DNA of 64,000 bases from Lobosporangium transversale (lineage: Eukaryota; Mortierellomycota; Mortierellomycetes; Mortierellales; Mortierellaceae), in NCBI RefSeq assembly GCF_002105155.1, contig NW_019029051.1, positions 88,351-152,350 on the forward strand, read 5' to 3'. Shown here piece by piece: positions 24,801-36,108 of the stretch. The first letter of the stretch is position 1. Every line of letters begins with the position of its first letter. The notes beneath the pieces were generated by a model. It did no database searches and was not told the origin of the DNA. It saw only the letters and a list, made by a program, of their open reading frames with translations. The position numbers and the translations under genes were made by a program.

Positions 24801-25351
24801 AGATTAAATAGAAAAGAAGTTCAATCGCCATGTCATGATAAATAGCGAACAAGAACAGTAGTTCTTTGTTATTATTTTAAATAAACCTCTTTTCATATAA
24901 AACGTTCGTTCTCCCTCATAACTTCAAAACAATAACTTTCAGTTCTCATCCTTTACTTCCCCATTACTCCATGGATATCTTGAAATATGTTGGAAAAAAT
25001 CTTCCGACAAAAAAACAGATCCCAAAAATAAGGTGTACACTCTTTTTTGTCTACTTGATGGAGAACCGCTTTCTGTCCTCATTGATGCATCTGCGCTCTC
25101 CTACACCAGCGTTTGCCGACTCAAAAGCTTTATAATGGCAAGAGCAAATGTCAAAAAAAGATTCATTGCACGGGCTCGTGACATTGACAAAGCTTGAGAA
25201 CATTCATAAGTTGTTTGACAATTTTGAATCGTTGGCAATGCTTTTCGAATCAACAGAAATGAATCGAAAGCATGACAATGAGAATGACAATACTGCCGAG
25301 AGTAAACAACGACTACGGCGTTCTAAAAGAACATTGGCAAGACATTTATGA
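24319..25351 (+). pseudogene. Unrecognised multi-exon gene, probably broken (left arm)
   Basis: An ATG at 24319 opens a 73-codon segment containing EEKLLREYHDHLNRYHL and VEFELENTTEPF. It runs into a T tract at 24529-24540. The likely continuation (YDTTRPVKVAENN, then a Lys/Glu-rich helix to a donor near 24725) is in the frame reached by losing one T. A possible further exon near 24943 has two competing frames. One contains LFCLLDGEPLSVLID, which resembles the start of a CRN header. A final open stretch, 25148-25351, is charged. The family is unknown. It may be a pseudogene or a homopolymer sequencing error. Confidence 0.4.
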
Positions 25352-25388
25352 AAAACCCGTTGAATAAAAAATCGATATTTATTTCTTT

Positions 25389-25590
25389 ATGATTTATTTT
25401 CTATATTTTCTATATCTATATTTTTATATCTTTATATTTTTATATTATCATGTTTTTATATTTTTATATTATCATGTTTTTATATTTTTATATTATCATG
25501 TTTTTATATTTTTATATTATCATGTTTTTATATTTTTATATTATCATGTTTTTATATTTTTATATTTTTATATTTTATACTCGGAGATCT
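25389..25590. repeat. AT-rich minisatellite, about 24-bp unit (left arm)
   Basis: About five to six tandem copies of an AT-only unit containing ATATTATCATGTTTTTATA lie between the unrecognised gene and the truncated Ty3 element. The frames through it are tyrosine/phenylalanine-rich artefacts of the repeat. Confidence 0.85.
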
Positions 25591-25615
25591 TTATCTTCAA
25601 TACTGATGTCAACAC

Positions 25616-27430
25616 TCACCTTATACTGTAGAACTGAGCAAGGCTAATAAACTGTTGCACATCTCTTTGCTTGGTGGAACGAGGCCACTCTTTGATAGCC
25701 TTGACATGGCCTGAGCTTGTCTTGATACCTTCTTTACAAACGACGTGGCCCAAGAATTCAGTTTCTTCTTGCATAAAGGAACACTTGCTAAGTTTGGCAT
25801 AGAGACGATTCTTCCGGAGAAATGAGAGTACACTGCAGAGATGGGCTAGGTGCTCAGTCTTGGCCTTGGAGTAGATTAGAATATCATCCAGGTAAAGTAC
25901 TACACACTTATCCAGCAGTGGGCTCAATGCTTGTGACATCATGGTGGAGAAGGAAGCAGGGGCATTAGTTAGACCAAACGGAACAACATTAAATTCATAG
26001 TGGCCATATCAATATACAACGAAATGCAGTCTTATGAGTGTGTGCATCAAAAATCCGCTGCTGGTGATAACCTGACATTAGATCGAGTTTTGAGAAATAT
26101 TTTGCATCTCGAAAGCGGTCGATGAGCTCATCGATACGCGGAAGTGGATGGCGATTTTTGCGTGTGATTCTATTTAAGCCACGGTAATCTACGCAGATAC
26201 GAAGGGTCCCATCTTTCTTTTTGACGAAAAGGACGGAAGCCCCATAAGGTGATGTGCTGGGCTTGATAAATCCTTTAGCTAAGAGTTCATTCAGCTGTTT
26301 GCGTAACTCGTCGAGTTCAGCGATAGAGAGGCGAATCACAGGGCGAACAGGTGGATCTGCGTTGGGATCTGTTTCAATTTCATAGAATCGCCACGGTCTG
26401 GTGGAAGACCTGCAGGGAGTGAGTCAGGAAAGACATCGGGGAACTCAACCTGTATAATTGACGCAATATCAGGGTGTATGTCGGAATTGGTAGATGAGGG
26501 AATTTTACTGTGGCGAGATAAACCTCGCTGCCTGGCTGTGCCGCGGCAGTTTAGAAATGCATGTGACTCATAAGTAGCCCACGAGACTTAGCTGTAATGG
26601 AATTGGTTTGAAACCCTCTGCATGACCAGTGCATGGCATTGCCATTATGTGTGAAGTGGGGATCATTAGTGCGCCAGTCGATAGAGGGATTAATTGTGGT
26701 AAGCCAAGGCTTGCCGAGAATGAGGTCATAGTATTTGAGGGGATAGACGAGAGGATGAAGAGTGTCGGAATAAGTGTCACGTTCAAGAGTGATGGAAACA
26801 GTATGTTTGGTGATGGAGCGGTCGCCATTAGGGAGTATAATTGGAATGGAGGAACAGGAATGGAGGGGAATGGAGTTTTGTTTTTGGAATGAGGAGCTAA
26901 TGACGTTACCCTCAGCGCCACCATCGATTAAAATCCTGGCTGGACGGCCATTAACAGCACCAAGGAACGTGAGTAGGGTACGGGCAGCAGTGTCGACTGT
27001 GAAGGATTGTAGTTGAAGGGTCTTCTTGCGTGAGCAACGTTGCAGGTTCTTGGGGGAGAAGGCAGGTCCACGGTCTCAGAGAGGAAGATACAGAGATCGT
27101 GTGGCCATTGGAATGTTGGTGAGTGTTTAGGTTTAATTTATCTCTGGCACGTGGCCCATTATTTACATTTTTAGCTTTTTTCGTTGGTTTCTGACTGCAG
27201 GAGGGAGCGTATGCATAGCAGAATTTTTAACTTCAACAGATTTATTTGTAATGTTGGGAAAACTTAAATCTGGTTTGCGCGCACTCCCCTTGTCCAGAAG
27301 AGAAGGAGAGGTTGCTTCAGCGATCAAGCCCTGGACTAAGCTTGACCGCTGGGGGCTTTTCCCGACATAGTGGAACATTGCTGGAGTATTTATTCATTTC
27401 TGGTAGAGGGACCTGTACCAGGTAACTACG
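25616..27430 (-). mobile_element. Truncated Ty3-type LTR retrotransposon body (left arm)
   Basis: On the minus strand, from 27430 downward, it shows the end of gag, a retroviral-type protease region (ARILIDGGAEGNVISS) and reverse transcriptase. The RT has [21 protein letters not shown] and YLDDILIYS. The frame is broken near 26400 and 26010. The element stops just after the RT/RNase H connection (FISLAQFYS). RNase H, integrase and the 3' LTR are missing. The same truncated family occurs at 46904-49677. Confidence 0.9.
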
Positions 27431-28441
27431 TGTTTATCTACATAATAGAGAGTTTTCGCAACCTCGTTTTTACATCAAAATTCACATCGGGGAGTGAAAA
27501 AAAACCTTAAAAAGCATCTCTATTTTTGAAATCCAGCCTTGTCATAAATTTGCTTTGTAAAATACAACAAGATTCGTTTTTCTCGTATTTCTACGTCTAG
27601 CCAGAATTGCTTAAATTTAGCCAAAAAAATATAAAAAATTGCCAATTCTATATTTTTATCATTTTTTACCATAAAAGACGCGACTTTTTAGACTATAGAG
27701 GTTATCAACATTAGAAATCTCTATTCTATTAGTCATCAATGCTCTAGCCTAGAGTCATTTAAAGCCGTAGTGTCTACGAGCCTTTACCTCCTGCTATTCC
27801 TTTCACCGAAAAAACTCTGGCACACAACAGAAAGCATTCTTCTCTAATGAATACTCCCCCAGAACAAAATGAGACGCATAACTTACCTTCCTTTCAGAGA
27901 TTGTCGATTGAGGATATATCCCAGACGGATCCTGTGGATGATGTTGAAGAAGCAGGATCAGACTCTGAATCACCTTTATCGGTAAATCTGAACATCGTAC
28001 GGAAATCTGCGTCAGAAAGTGCTTCCAAATCGATACGATTATTTTGGAGTCGAGGTACCTGGAAGTTAGCAGCACCATCATCATTTATATCCCTTCCATC
28101 GAGAAGCTGTTGAGCGTTGACGAGGTTTAAGAGAACGGGTGCAATGTGGACGCTTTACATATTTTTTTTTTTTTTTTTTTAATTCGAAGTATTTATTTTA
28201 AAATCAGTCACAGCGTTAAGAAGAACATGGAAAAGTCGTTCTGTATATTACTAATGGCGAAAATAAAAATGGTCATTTTTCAGAAACACATCAAACTCTT
28301 TTAAGTTCATTCTCAGCTGATGTAAATCCTTGATGTAAACTTGGTTGCGAAAACTCTCTAATAGGTAGTGAAGACAAAAGGTGATCTTTATTAAATTATT
28401 ATTACAAGCCTTTTATAGGCTTAAGACTATATACTGTGACA
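27431..28441 (-). repeat. 5' LTR of the left-arm Ty3 element, split by an insertion
   Basis: The LTR begins TGTCACAG at 28441 (minus strand) and ends near TAAACA at 27431. Without the 913-bp insertion and its duplicated AAT it is only about 95 bp. It contains a CTATAAAAGG TATA-like box and resembles the 86-bp LTR at 49678-50134. Its outer end coincides with the inner breakpoint of the inverted repeat. Confidence 0.7.
27447..28359 (-). mobile_element. Non-autonomous DNA element inside the LTR, Harbinger-like (left arm)
   Basis: The 913-bp element has inverted ends AGAGAGTTTTCGCAACC and is flanked by AAT on both sides (27444-27446 and 28360-28362). The minus strand contains a short frame with DLEALSDADFRTMFRF, resembling the N-terminal region of PIF/Harbinger transposases. 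No catalytic domain remains. Harbinger normally duplicates TWA, so the family assignment is tentative. The boundaries are better supported than the class. Confidence 0.55.
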
Positions 28442-28509
28442 GGGAAGCAGTTCTCGATCTCGTATTCAATGGCGGAAGGCGTGACCCTCTTTCGATCATC
28501 TTGTAATGG

Positions 28510-29372
28510 GTGTGCTACCAGAGCATTAAATCCCTCCAGAAGGATCTATTGACAACTCTCTATCCTGCCACCAGCAACTCTAGTAGGAATATCAGGAGAT
28601 CCCAGTTTAAGCTTCTTAACAAACGGGTGTGGACTTTGTTGTCTCAATCAGAGGAGGACACTACCCTGTACACTATTCTTCAGATCATCTCCCAAATCCT
28701 CTTGTGGATTGAACTTGATTTGTTTGCTTCACCAACGTCATAGCATGTATTTGTGTCGAGCTGGTCTACCATTTTCAACCTGCTACATGATACGTCGCTC
28801 CGAGCTATTACGTAAGTAGAATGTTTGTGGACGTTTTAGACGTTGATTCTGCCACTGCTGTAGCTCGGCAAAGAAATTCAGTTAATAGGTGTAATTACCA
28901 TGCATTCTCGCTTTCCCTTAGTGGTGAATTAGTTTCCAGAGCAAGTGCCCAAGCACGAAAGGATTCTGAGAGCAAGTATGGATCGAGTTGTTCAACTCCA
29001 TGTGGTCGGAAGGTGAATATGTCAATCCGAATCCGGTTTGACGGCAAATGGCGGCATAGAGTTGCCATATTTGAATTCAAAGCAACGACATCAATCCAAG
29101 TTGTGTGTGAAAAGCAGCAGTGGAAGTCTGTCCGACTGAATGCCGCCATCTTTTATGATCTAGAGACGAAAGGTTTGGATATCAACAAAAGTTATCCAAT
29201 TATTGCTGAGGGACAGGGACTAGGACTTAATTTCTAAGCTCTGCGACGGTACGATGATGTTTTAGGTGCAGGACGCTCAACCGCAAAAGGCATCACCCTC
29301 CCTTCACATAGTGAACAGTTAAAAGCATTCTTCGAGCCCGAGACGGTGTTCATCCTCTTAGCCTTCAAGGTG
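28510..29372 (+). pseudogene. Nuclease-like gene of unknown family, broken
   Basis: A frame at 28510-28743 and a main open stretch at 28821-29237 contain RFDGKWRHRVAIFEFKAT followed by QQWKSVRLNAAIFYDLE. The spacing of Asp, Glu-x-Lys (EFK) and a downstream Gln-Gln helix fits a PD-(D/E)XK nuclease fold, which is an inference from the motif only. A TAA at 29235-29237 interrupts it. The same frame continues with ALRRYDDVLGAGRST and remains open to about 29372, so the stop is probably a recent nonsense change. Confidence 0.5.
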
Positions 29373-30456
29373 ATTATATTGGGCTGACGTCTAAGGATTA
29401 TTGGTAAAAGCTAGACAAGTGATGCTGACATTTATCATCGCATGGTTGATGACTTGTTTTCGCGTTTGATTATCTCCACTCACACTGCCTCTCTTGTTGC
29501 TTCACCTCCACGCACTTTTTTCTCTCTCCACGCACTTTTTTACTCATACTGTACACACACACTCCAAACACTTTTTTTTTTTTTTTTTTTTTTTTTCACC
29601 TCTCTCTCTCCGTCTCTCTCTGCCTCTCTCTCTATTGATTCCCAAAGCATCAGTAAGTAGTTTTAGCTTGTTCTTATTCACATCTGTTGGAACCTGGCGC
29701 TTTATTTTTATGGTCTTATGGAGCACGACTTGACCACCTACCACCCATCATCGCAACATGATCGAGCGTGTCTGTCTGACGGAGCTAAAGCTCCAAAAAG
29801 GAAAGCTTTATGACATTGTCTCTTGGTCCTCTCTAGTCTTTTTTTTTTTTTTTTTTTTTTTAGCTATTACTTTATTTTTCCTTTTTCGTCATTCACAACT
29901 TTTTTTATCGCCATAGTGTTACATATTATTTTCCGCATCAGCTTTTATCTCTCAACACACCATTTACTCTCTACTGCCTCTCCCACTCCTCCCTTCTTTT
30001 AGCACACCTACTCATCTCTCTTTCTCACACACACTGTCAGCCTTTTTTTTACTGGGTTCGTCACTTTTTTTTTACACCGGATACATGTCTCTCTGACATG
30101 TCTTGGAAACAATCGTATAATGAAGTGCCTTTTATTATGAAATCGTGGCAGAATGTGCTAGGGGGACTCCGCGGATAAAGACTGCTTTAAAATAGCACAC
30201 CTTAGCTCCCATCATCACCCCTTTCGTTATTGCTAGAAAGGTTTGATGACCGTGAGCGTCCTAGACGTTTCATGGAGCATACTCATTTGGGGACCCTTTA
30301 GCAAAGGGCGCCAATGTGTTCAGGTCTCCTACTATTCCTCTCTTGCAATAAATATTAGGCTCGGTAAGGCAAGAATCACCAACTAATATTCACAATTGCG
30401 TTTCTACTTTATTTGTCGACCCGAAATAGATTTTCTGTATAAACTCAAAAGTAATA

Positions 30457-30870
30457 ATGACAGTAATTCTTCCCGAAGGCACCGGCAGCAAGTATACTAG
30501 CAAATGTGAACCATGGTCATCGGCTCTTGGACACGTCCCTGGCTCGGATTACTTTAGACAGTTGAAGAATCCTCGCGAAATCAATTATCAAGATTATCTA
30601 AAGTTCTGCAGTGCGTTCCCAAGATAAGAGTGTCTTCGATTCAAATTGGATGACCATAATATTACCAGCACTACAGAATAGTGGACGCATCAACCTTGAA
30701 CAAGAATACTTAAGGTTAAATAAGGAATGGAAACAGGACAAAATACGAAGGGAACAATTCTGGAAAGTTGCCATATTTGAAGTCAAAGCAACGATATCAA
30801 CCCAAGCTGTGTGTGAAAAGCAGCAGCGGAAGTCTGCCGACTGAATGCCGCTGTTTTGTATGATCTAGAG
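30457..30870 (+). pseudogene. Second fragment related to the EFK nuclease-like gene
   Basis: An ATG at 30457 opens 56 codons (start MTVILPEGTGSKYTSK) to a stop at 30625. Coding-like sequence continues in another frame from about 30611 to 30844 and includes KVAIFEVKATISTQAVCEKQ. That segment is nearly identical to VAIFEFKATTSIQVVCEKQ in the fragment at 29065-29125, in the same orientation. In this copy the Lys of the E-x-K triplet is still present (EVK). Frameshift and early stop make it a pseudogene. Confidence 0.45.
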
Positions 30871-30911
30871 ACGAAAGGTTCGGACTACGGTGTCAGGTAG
30901 TCCTGAACCAG

Positions 30912-31923
30912 TGTCACAGTATATAGTCTTAAGCCTATAAAAGGCTTGTAATAATAATTTAATAAAGATCACCTTTTGTCTTCACTACCTATTAGAGAGT
31001 TTTCGCAACCAAGTTTACATCAAGGATTTACATCAGCTGAGAATGAACTTAAAAGAGTTTGATGTGTTTCTGAAAAATGACCATTTTTATTTTCGCCATT
31101 AGTAATATACAGAACGACTTTTCCATGTTCTTCTTAACGCTGTGACTGATTTTAAAATAAATACTTCGAATTAAAAAAAAAAAAAAAAAAAATATGTAAA
31201 GCGTCCACATTGCACCCGTTCTCTTAAACCTCGTCAACGCTCAACAGCTTCTCGATGGAAGGGATATAAATGATGATGGTGCTGCTAACTTCCAGGTACC
31301 TCGACTCCAAAATAATCGTATCGATTTGGAAGCACTTTCTGACGCAGATTTCCGTACGATGTTCAGATTTACCGATAAAGGTGATTCAGAGTCTGATCCT
31401 GCTTCTTCAACATCATCCACAGGATCCGTCTGGGATATATCCTCAATCGACAATCTCTGAAAGGAAGGTAAGTTATGCGTCTCATTTTGTTCTGGGGGAG
31501 TATTCATTAGAGAAGAATGCTTTCTGTTGTGTGCCAGAGTTTTTTCGGTGAAAGGAATAGCAGGAGGTAAAGGCTCGTAGACACTACGGCTTTAAATGAC
31601 TCTAGGCTAGAGCATTGATGACTAATAGAATAGAGATTTCTAATGTTGATAACCTCTATAGTCTAAAAAGTCGCGTCTTTTATGGTAAAAAATGATAAAA
31701 ATATAGAATTGGCAATTTTTTATATTTTTTTGGCTAAATTTAAGCAATTCTGGCTAGACGTAGAAATACGAGAAAAACGAATCTTGTTGTATTTTACAAA
31801 GCAAATTTATGACAAGGCTGGATTTCAAAAATAGAGATGCTTTTTAAGGTTTTTTTTCACTCCCCGATGTGAATTTTGATGTAAAAACGAGGTTGCGAAA
31901 ACTCTCTATTATGTAGATAAACA
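30912..31923 (+). repeat. 5' LTR of the right-arm Ty3 element, split by an insertion
   Basis: Mirror of the LTR at 27431-28441. It starts TGTCACAG at 30912 and ends near 31923, with the Harbinger-like element inside. Confidence 0.7.
30994..31907 (+). mobile_element. Non-autonomous Harbinger-like element (right arm)
   Basis: Mirror of 27447-28359. It is one base longer because its A tract (31173-31192) has 20 bases where the left copy has 19. It has the same AGAGAG/CTCTCT ends and the same AAT duplication. Confidence 0.55.
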
Positions 31924-33738
31924 CGTAGTTACCTGGTACAGGTCCCTCTACCAGAAATGAATAAATACTCCAGCAATGTTCCACTATGTCGGGAAAAGCC
32001 CCCAGCGGTCAAGCTTAGTCCAGGGCTTGATCGCTGAAGCAACCTCTCCTTCTCTTCTGGACAAGGGGAGTGCGCGCAAACCAGATTTAAGTTTTCCCAA
32101 CATTACAAATAAATCTGTTGAAGTTAAAAATTCTGCTATGCATACGCTCCCTCCTGCAGTCAGAAACCAACGAAAAAAGCTAAAAATGTAAATAATGGGC
32201 CACGTGCCAGAGATAAATTAAACCTAAACACTCACCAACATTCCAATGGCCACACGATCTCTGTATCTTCCTCTCTGAGACCGTGGACCTGCCTTCTCCC
32301 CCAAGAACCTGCAACGTTGCTCACGCAAGAAGACCCTTCAACTACAATCCTTCACAGTCGACACTGCTGCCCGTACCCTACTCACGTTCCTTGGTGCTGT
32401 TAATGGCCGTCCAGCCAGGATTTTAATCGATGGTGGCGCTGAGGGTAACGTCATTAGCTCCTCATTCCAAAAACAAAACTCCATTCCCCTCCATTCCTGT
32501 TCCTCCATTCCAATTATACTCCCTAATGGCGACCGCTCCATCACCAAACATACTGTTTCCATCACTCTTGAACGTGACACTTATTCCGACACTCTTCATC
32601 CTCTCGTCTATCCCCTCAAATACTATGACCTCATTCTCGGCAAGCCTTGGCTTACCACAATTAATCCCTCTATCGACTGGCGCACTAATGATCCCCACTT
32701 CACACATAATGGCAATGCCATGCACTGGTCATGCAGAGGGTTTCAAACCAATTCCATTACAGCTAAGTCTCGTGGGCTACTTATGAGTCACATGCATTTC
32801 TAAACTGCCGCGGCACAGCCAGGCAGCGAGGTTTATCTCGCCACAGTAAAATTCCCTCATCTACCAATTCCGACATACACCCTGATATTGCGTCAATTAT
32901 ACAGGTTGAGTTCCCCGATGTCTTTCCTGACTCACTCCCTGCAGGTCTTCCACCAGACCGTGGCGATTCTATGAAATTGAAACAGATCCCAACGCAGATC
33001 CACCTGTTCGCCCTGTGATTCGCCTCTCTATCGCTGAACTCGACGAGTTACGCAAACAGCTGAATGAACTCTTAGCTAAAGGATTTATCAAGCCCAGCAC
33101 ATCACCTTATGGGGCTTCCGTCCTTTTCGTCAAAAAGAAAGATGGGACCCTTCGTATCTGCGTAGATTACCGTGGCTTAAATAGAATCACACGCAAAAAT
33201 CGCCATCCACTTCCGCGTATCGATGAGCTCATCGACCGCTTTCGAGATGCAAAATATTTCTCAAAACTCGATCTAATGTCAGGTTATCACCAGCAGCGGA
33301 TTTTTGATGCACACACTCATAAGACTGCATTTCGTTGTATATTGATATGGCCACTATGAATTTAATGTTGTTCCGTTTGGTCTAACTAATGCCCCTGCTT
33401 CCTTCTCCACCATGATGTCACAAGCATTGAGCCCACTGCTGGATAAGTGTGTAGTACTTTACCTGGATGATATTCTAATCTACTCCAAGGCCAAGACTGA
33501 GCACCTAGCCCATCTCTGCAGTGTACTCTCATTTCTCCGGAAGAATCGTCTCTATGCCAAACTTAGCAAGTGTTCCTTTATGCAAGAAGAAACTGAATTC
33601 TTGGGCCACGTCGTTTGTAAAGAAGGTATCAAGACAAGCTCAGGCCATGTCAAGGCTATCAAAGAGTGGCCTCGTTCCACCAAGCAAAGAGATGTGCAAC
33701 AGTTTATTAGCCTTGCTCAGTTCTACAGTATAAGGTGA
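31924..33738 (+). mobile_element. Truncated Ty3-type retrotransposon body (right arm)
   Basis: Mirror of 25616-27430, here in the plus orientation: gag end near 31976-32191, protease near 32340-32580, RT at 33015-33738 with YLDDILIYS. It carries the same frame breaks and the same truncation after RT, so the damage predates the arm duplication. Confidence 0.9.
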
Positions 33739-33763
33739 GTGTTGACATCAGTATTGAAGATAA

Positions 33764-33965
33764 AGATCTCCGAGTATAAAATATAAAAATATAAAAATAT
33801 AAAAACATGATAATATAAAAATATAAAAACATGATAATATAAAAATATAAAAACATGATAATATAAAAATATAAAAACATGATAATATAAAAATATAAAA
33901 ACATGATAATATAAAAATATAAAGATATAAAAATATAGATATAGAAAATATAGAAAATAAATCAT
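33764..33965. repeat. AT-rich minisatellite (right arm)
   Basis: Mirror of the 24-bp-unit array at 25389-25590, with the same copy number. Equal copy number at a normally unstable minisatellite argues that the two arms separated very recently or are kept identical by gene conversion. Confidence 0.85.
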
Positions 33966-34002
33966 AAAGAAATAAATATCGATTTTTTATTCAACGGGTT
34001 TT

Positions 34003-34553
34003 TCATAAATGTCTTGCCAATGTTCTTTTAGAACGCCGTAGTCGTTGTTTACTCTCGGCAGTATTGTCATTCTCATTGTCATGCTTTCGATTCATTTCTG
34101 TTGATTCGAAAAGCATTGCCAACGATTCAAAATTGTCAAACAACTTATGAATGTTCTCAAGCTTTGTCAATGTCACGAGCCCGTGCAATGAATCTTTTTT
34201 TGACATTTGCTCTTGCCATTATAAAGCTTTTGAGTCGGCAAACGCTGGTGTAGGAGAGCGCAGATGCATCAATGAGGACAGAAAGCGGTTCTCCATCAAG
34301 TAGACAAAAAAGAGTGTACACCTTATTTTTGGGATCTGTTTTTTTGTCGGAAGATTTTTTCCAACATATTTCAAGATATCCATGGAGTAATGGGGAAGTA
34401 AAGGATGAGAACTGAAAGTTATTGTTTTGAAGTTATGAGGGAGAACGAACGTTTTATATGAAAAGAGGTTTATTTAAAATAATAACAAAGAACTACTGTT
34501 CTTGTTCGCTATTTATCATGACATGGCGATTGAACTTCTTTTCTATTTAATCT

Positions 34554-34587
<34 letters not shown>

Positions 34588-35035
34588 AGAATCTATTAAC
34601 TCATTAACAACAAATAAAGGATGTCATACCTCTCTTCAAGAGCGTCTATCCTCTCACAAAGCATCTTAATTACTGCCTCATGTTTTTTAACACTATCCTG
34701 TAATGAATGGCCATCTGAACATGTATCGGCATTCGAGGCTGGAGGGACCGGCGGCGCATTATTTTCGGCAACTTTTACAGGTCTTGTAGTGTCGTAACAC
34801 AGATGTACGGTTGAAAAAAAAAAAAATAGAGGAGAAAGGCCATGTCTGACATGGGATTACGATGAATGAGGAAAGGTTCAGTTGTATTTTCTAACTCGAA
34901 CTCAACCAGGATGGATAAGTGATAACGATTTAAATGATCATGATATTCACGGAGTAATTTTTCTTCATCTTTTTTCTTTTTTCCCACGAGTCCTTTGGCA
35001 CAAAAGAAAAAAATGTATTTGTTGGATTCACTCAT
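34003..35035 (-). pseudogene. Unrecognised multi-exon gene (right arm)
   Basis: Mirror of 24319-25351. It has the same T-tract frame problem (A tract at 34814-34825 on the plus strand), the same helical segment and the same CRN-header-like phrase. See the left copy for the description. Confidence 0.4.
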
Positions 35036-36108
35036 TGTGGAAAGATAAAAAGAAAGATGAAAGAATGGTCAAGAGGAAAGAGACAAAGAACAAAACCAAC
35101 ACGCAGTGAGGGAGATGAGACACAAGAGAATGGAAGAAAAAGGAAGAGATACAAAGAAAAAAATAAATATGAGCATACAGGGGAAGAGACACGGGCCATT
35201 TTTTGGCAGACGTCGATTACGCCTTATCAGCGGCCCAATCGATGTGTCAATAAGTGAGTCAAATTCATTAAAGTTGAAGCCAACATAAAATATTTGGTGT
35301 TTCTACTTTCAAATGTGGAAGGCTGTACATGGCTAACATCACTTTTGTGAGCCCATGTAGCCCAGATGTCGTAATGAAGCCCGGTTTGCGCATTTAAAGT
35401 GAGTTTAATGATCTGATATCTTTTTCAGAACAAATTAACACAGCCAAGTTTCGCGGTAAATGCCTTGTACTTCAGTATCATGTATTCGATTTGTATTTTC
35501 AGTTGTCATGAAGAAAGTTTCAGTCTTCTCTTTATACTTCCCTTTGTGTCCATGGCACTCTCAAGCTCATTTCTCGTATCAAAAAGTTCGAGCTCGAATT
35601 GTGCGAGCCTGGTAATCAATGCCAATTTGTGTCGTTTCAGGCTGACAAGCACGCCTATTCATAAAAAGTCAGCAACTATTTATTATTATTCTATATACAT
35701 AGTTCTTCAGATTGGGTGGATGCTACCACGTTGAATGGTGTTTACGTTATAGAAGATAATATAATATGTCCTTACGACAAATTTGGTAGAACATGCTCCG
35801 CATCCATCGACATTTGTTGCTGAATAGATATCATTTGCCCCAAAATAGGTCCCGCAATAAGGCTCGTAACGTGACAGCCAGGTTACCCAACTCGACCCGA
35901 AGCCTTTCTGACTAATATATAAATATAGATTAAGGTATAGATACATAAAGTAAATTGTTTGTCATTAATGAAGAGAGAGTGTTTTAATGCAATCAATGCG
36001 AAATATACAAAGTAACAGCTATTTAAACAGATCTGCAAAATTATAAAGCCTATGTCAACAAAATGGGACGTCCTTACAATGTTGGGTAAAAAAAAAATAG
36101 AATTGCTG
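35036..36108. other. Intervening sequence in the right arm
   Basis: Mirror of 23246-24318. It contains the 3' flank of the broken CRN and a short unrecognised Cys-containing stretch near 35754-35910. Confidence 0.35.

Larger units (their letters stand above)
18486..28441 (+). repeat. Left arm of a giant inverted repeat (about 9.96 kb)
   Basis: Positions x in this arm pair with 59354-x in the right arm, and with 59353-x inward of a T19/A20 homopolymer. Identity starts at 18486, with a mismatch at 18485/40869. It ends at 28441/30912, exactly at the TGTGACA end of an LTR. Reading frames, homopolymer lengths and intron positions agree across the arms. The only difference I found is one base in the homopolymer near 28161-28179. 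I did not compare every base. Confidence 0.97.
28442..30911. other. Unique spacer between the inverted-repeat arms
   Basis: This 2.47-kb stretch is not part of the arms. It holds two broken nuclease-like gene fragments (28510-29372 and 30457-30870). Between them is AT-rich sequence with T tracts near 29572-29596 and 29840-29862 and CT-rich repeats near 29600-29640. Nothing else is recognised in 29373-30456. Confidence 0.6.

Noticed and set aside
25389-25647. Tyr/Phe-rich plus-strand proteins in the arm
   Set aside because: They are artefacts of the AT-only 24-bp minisatellite.
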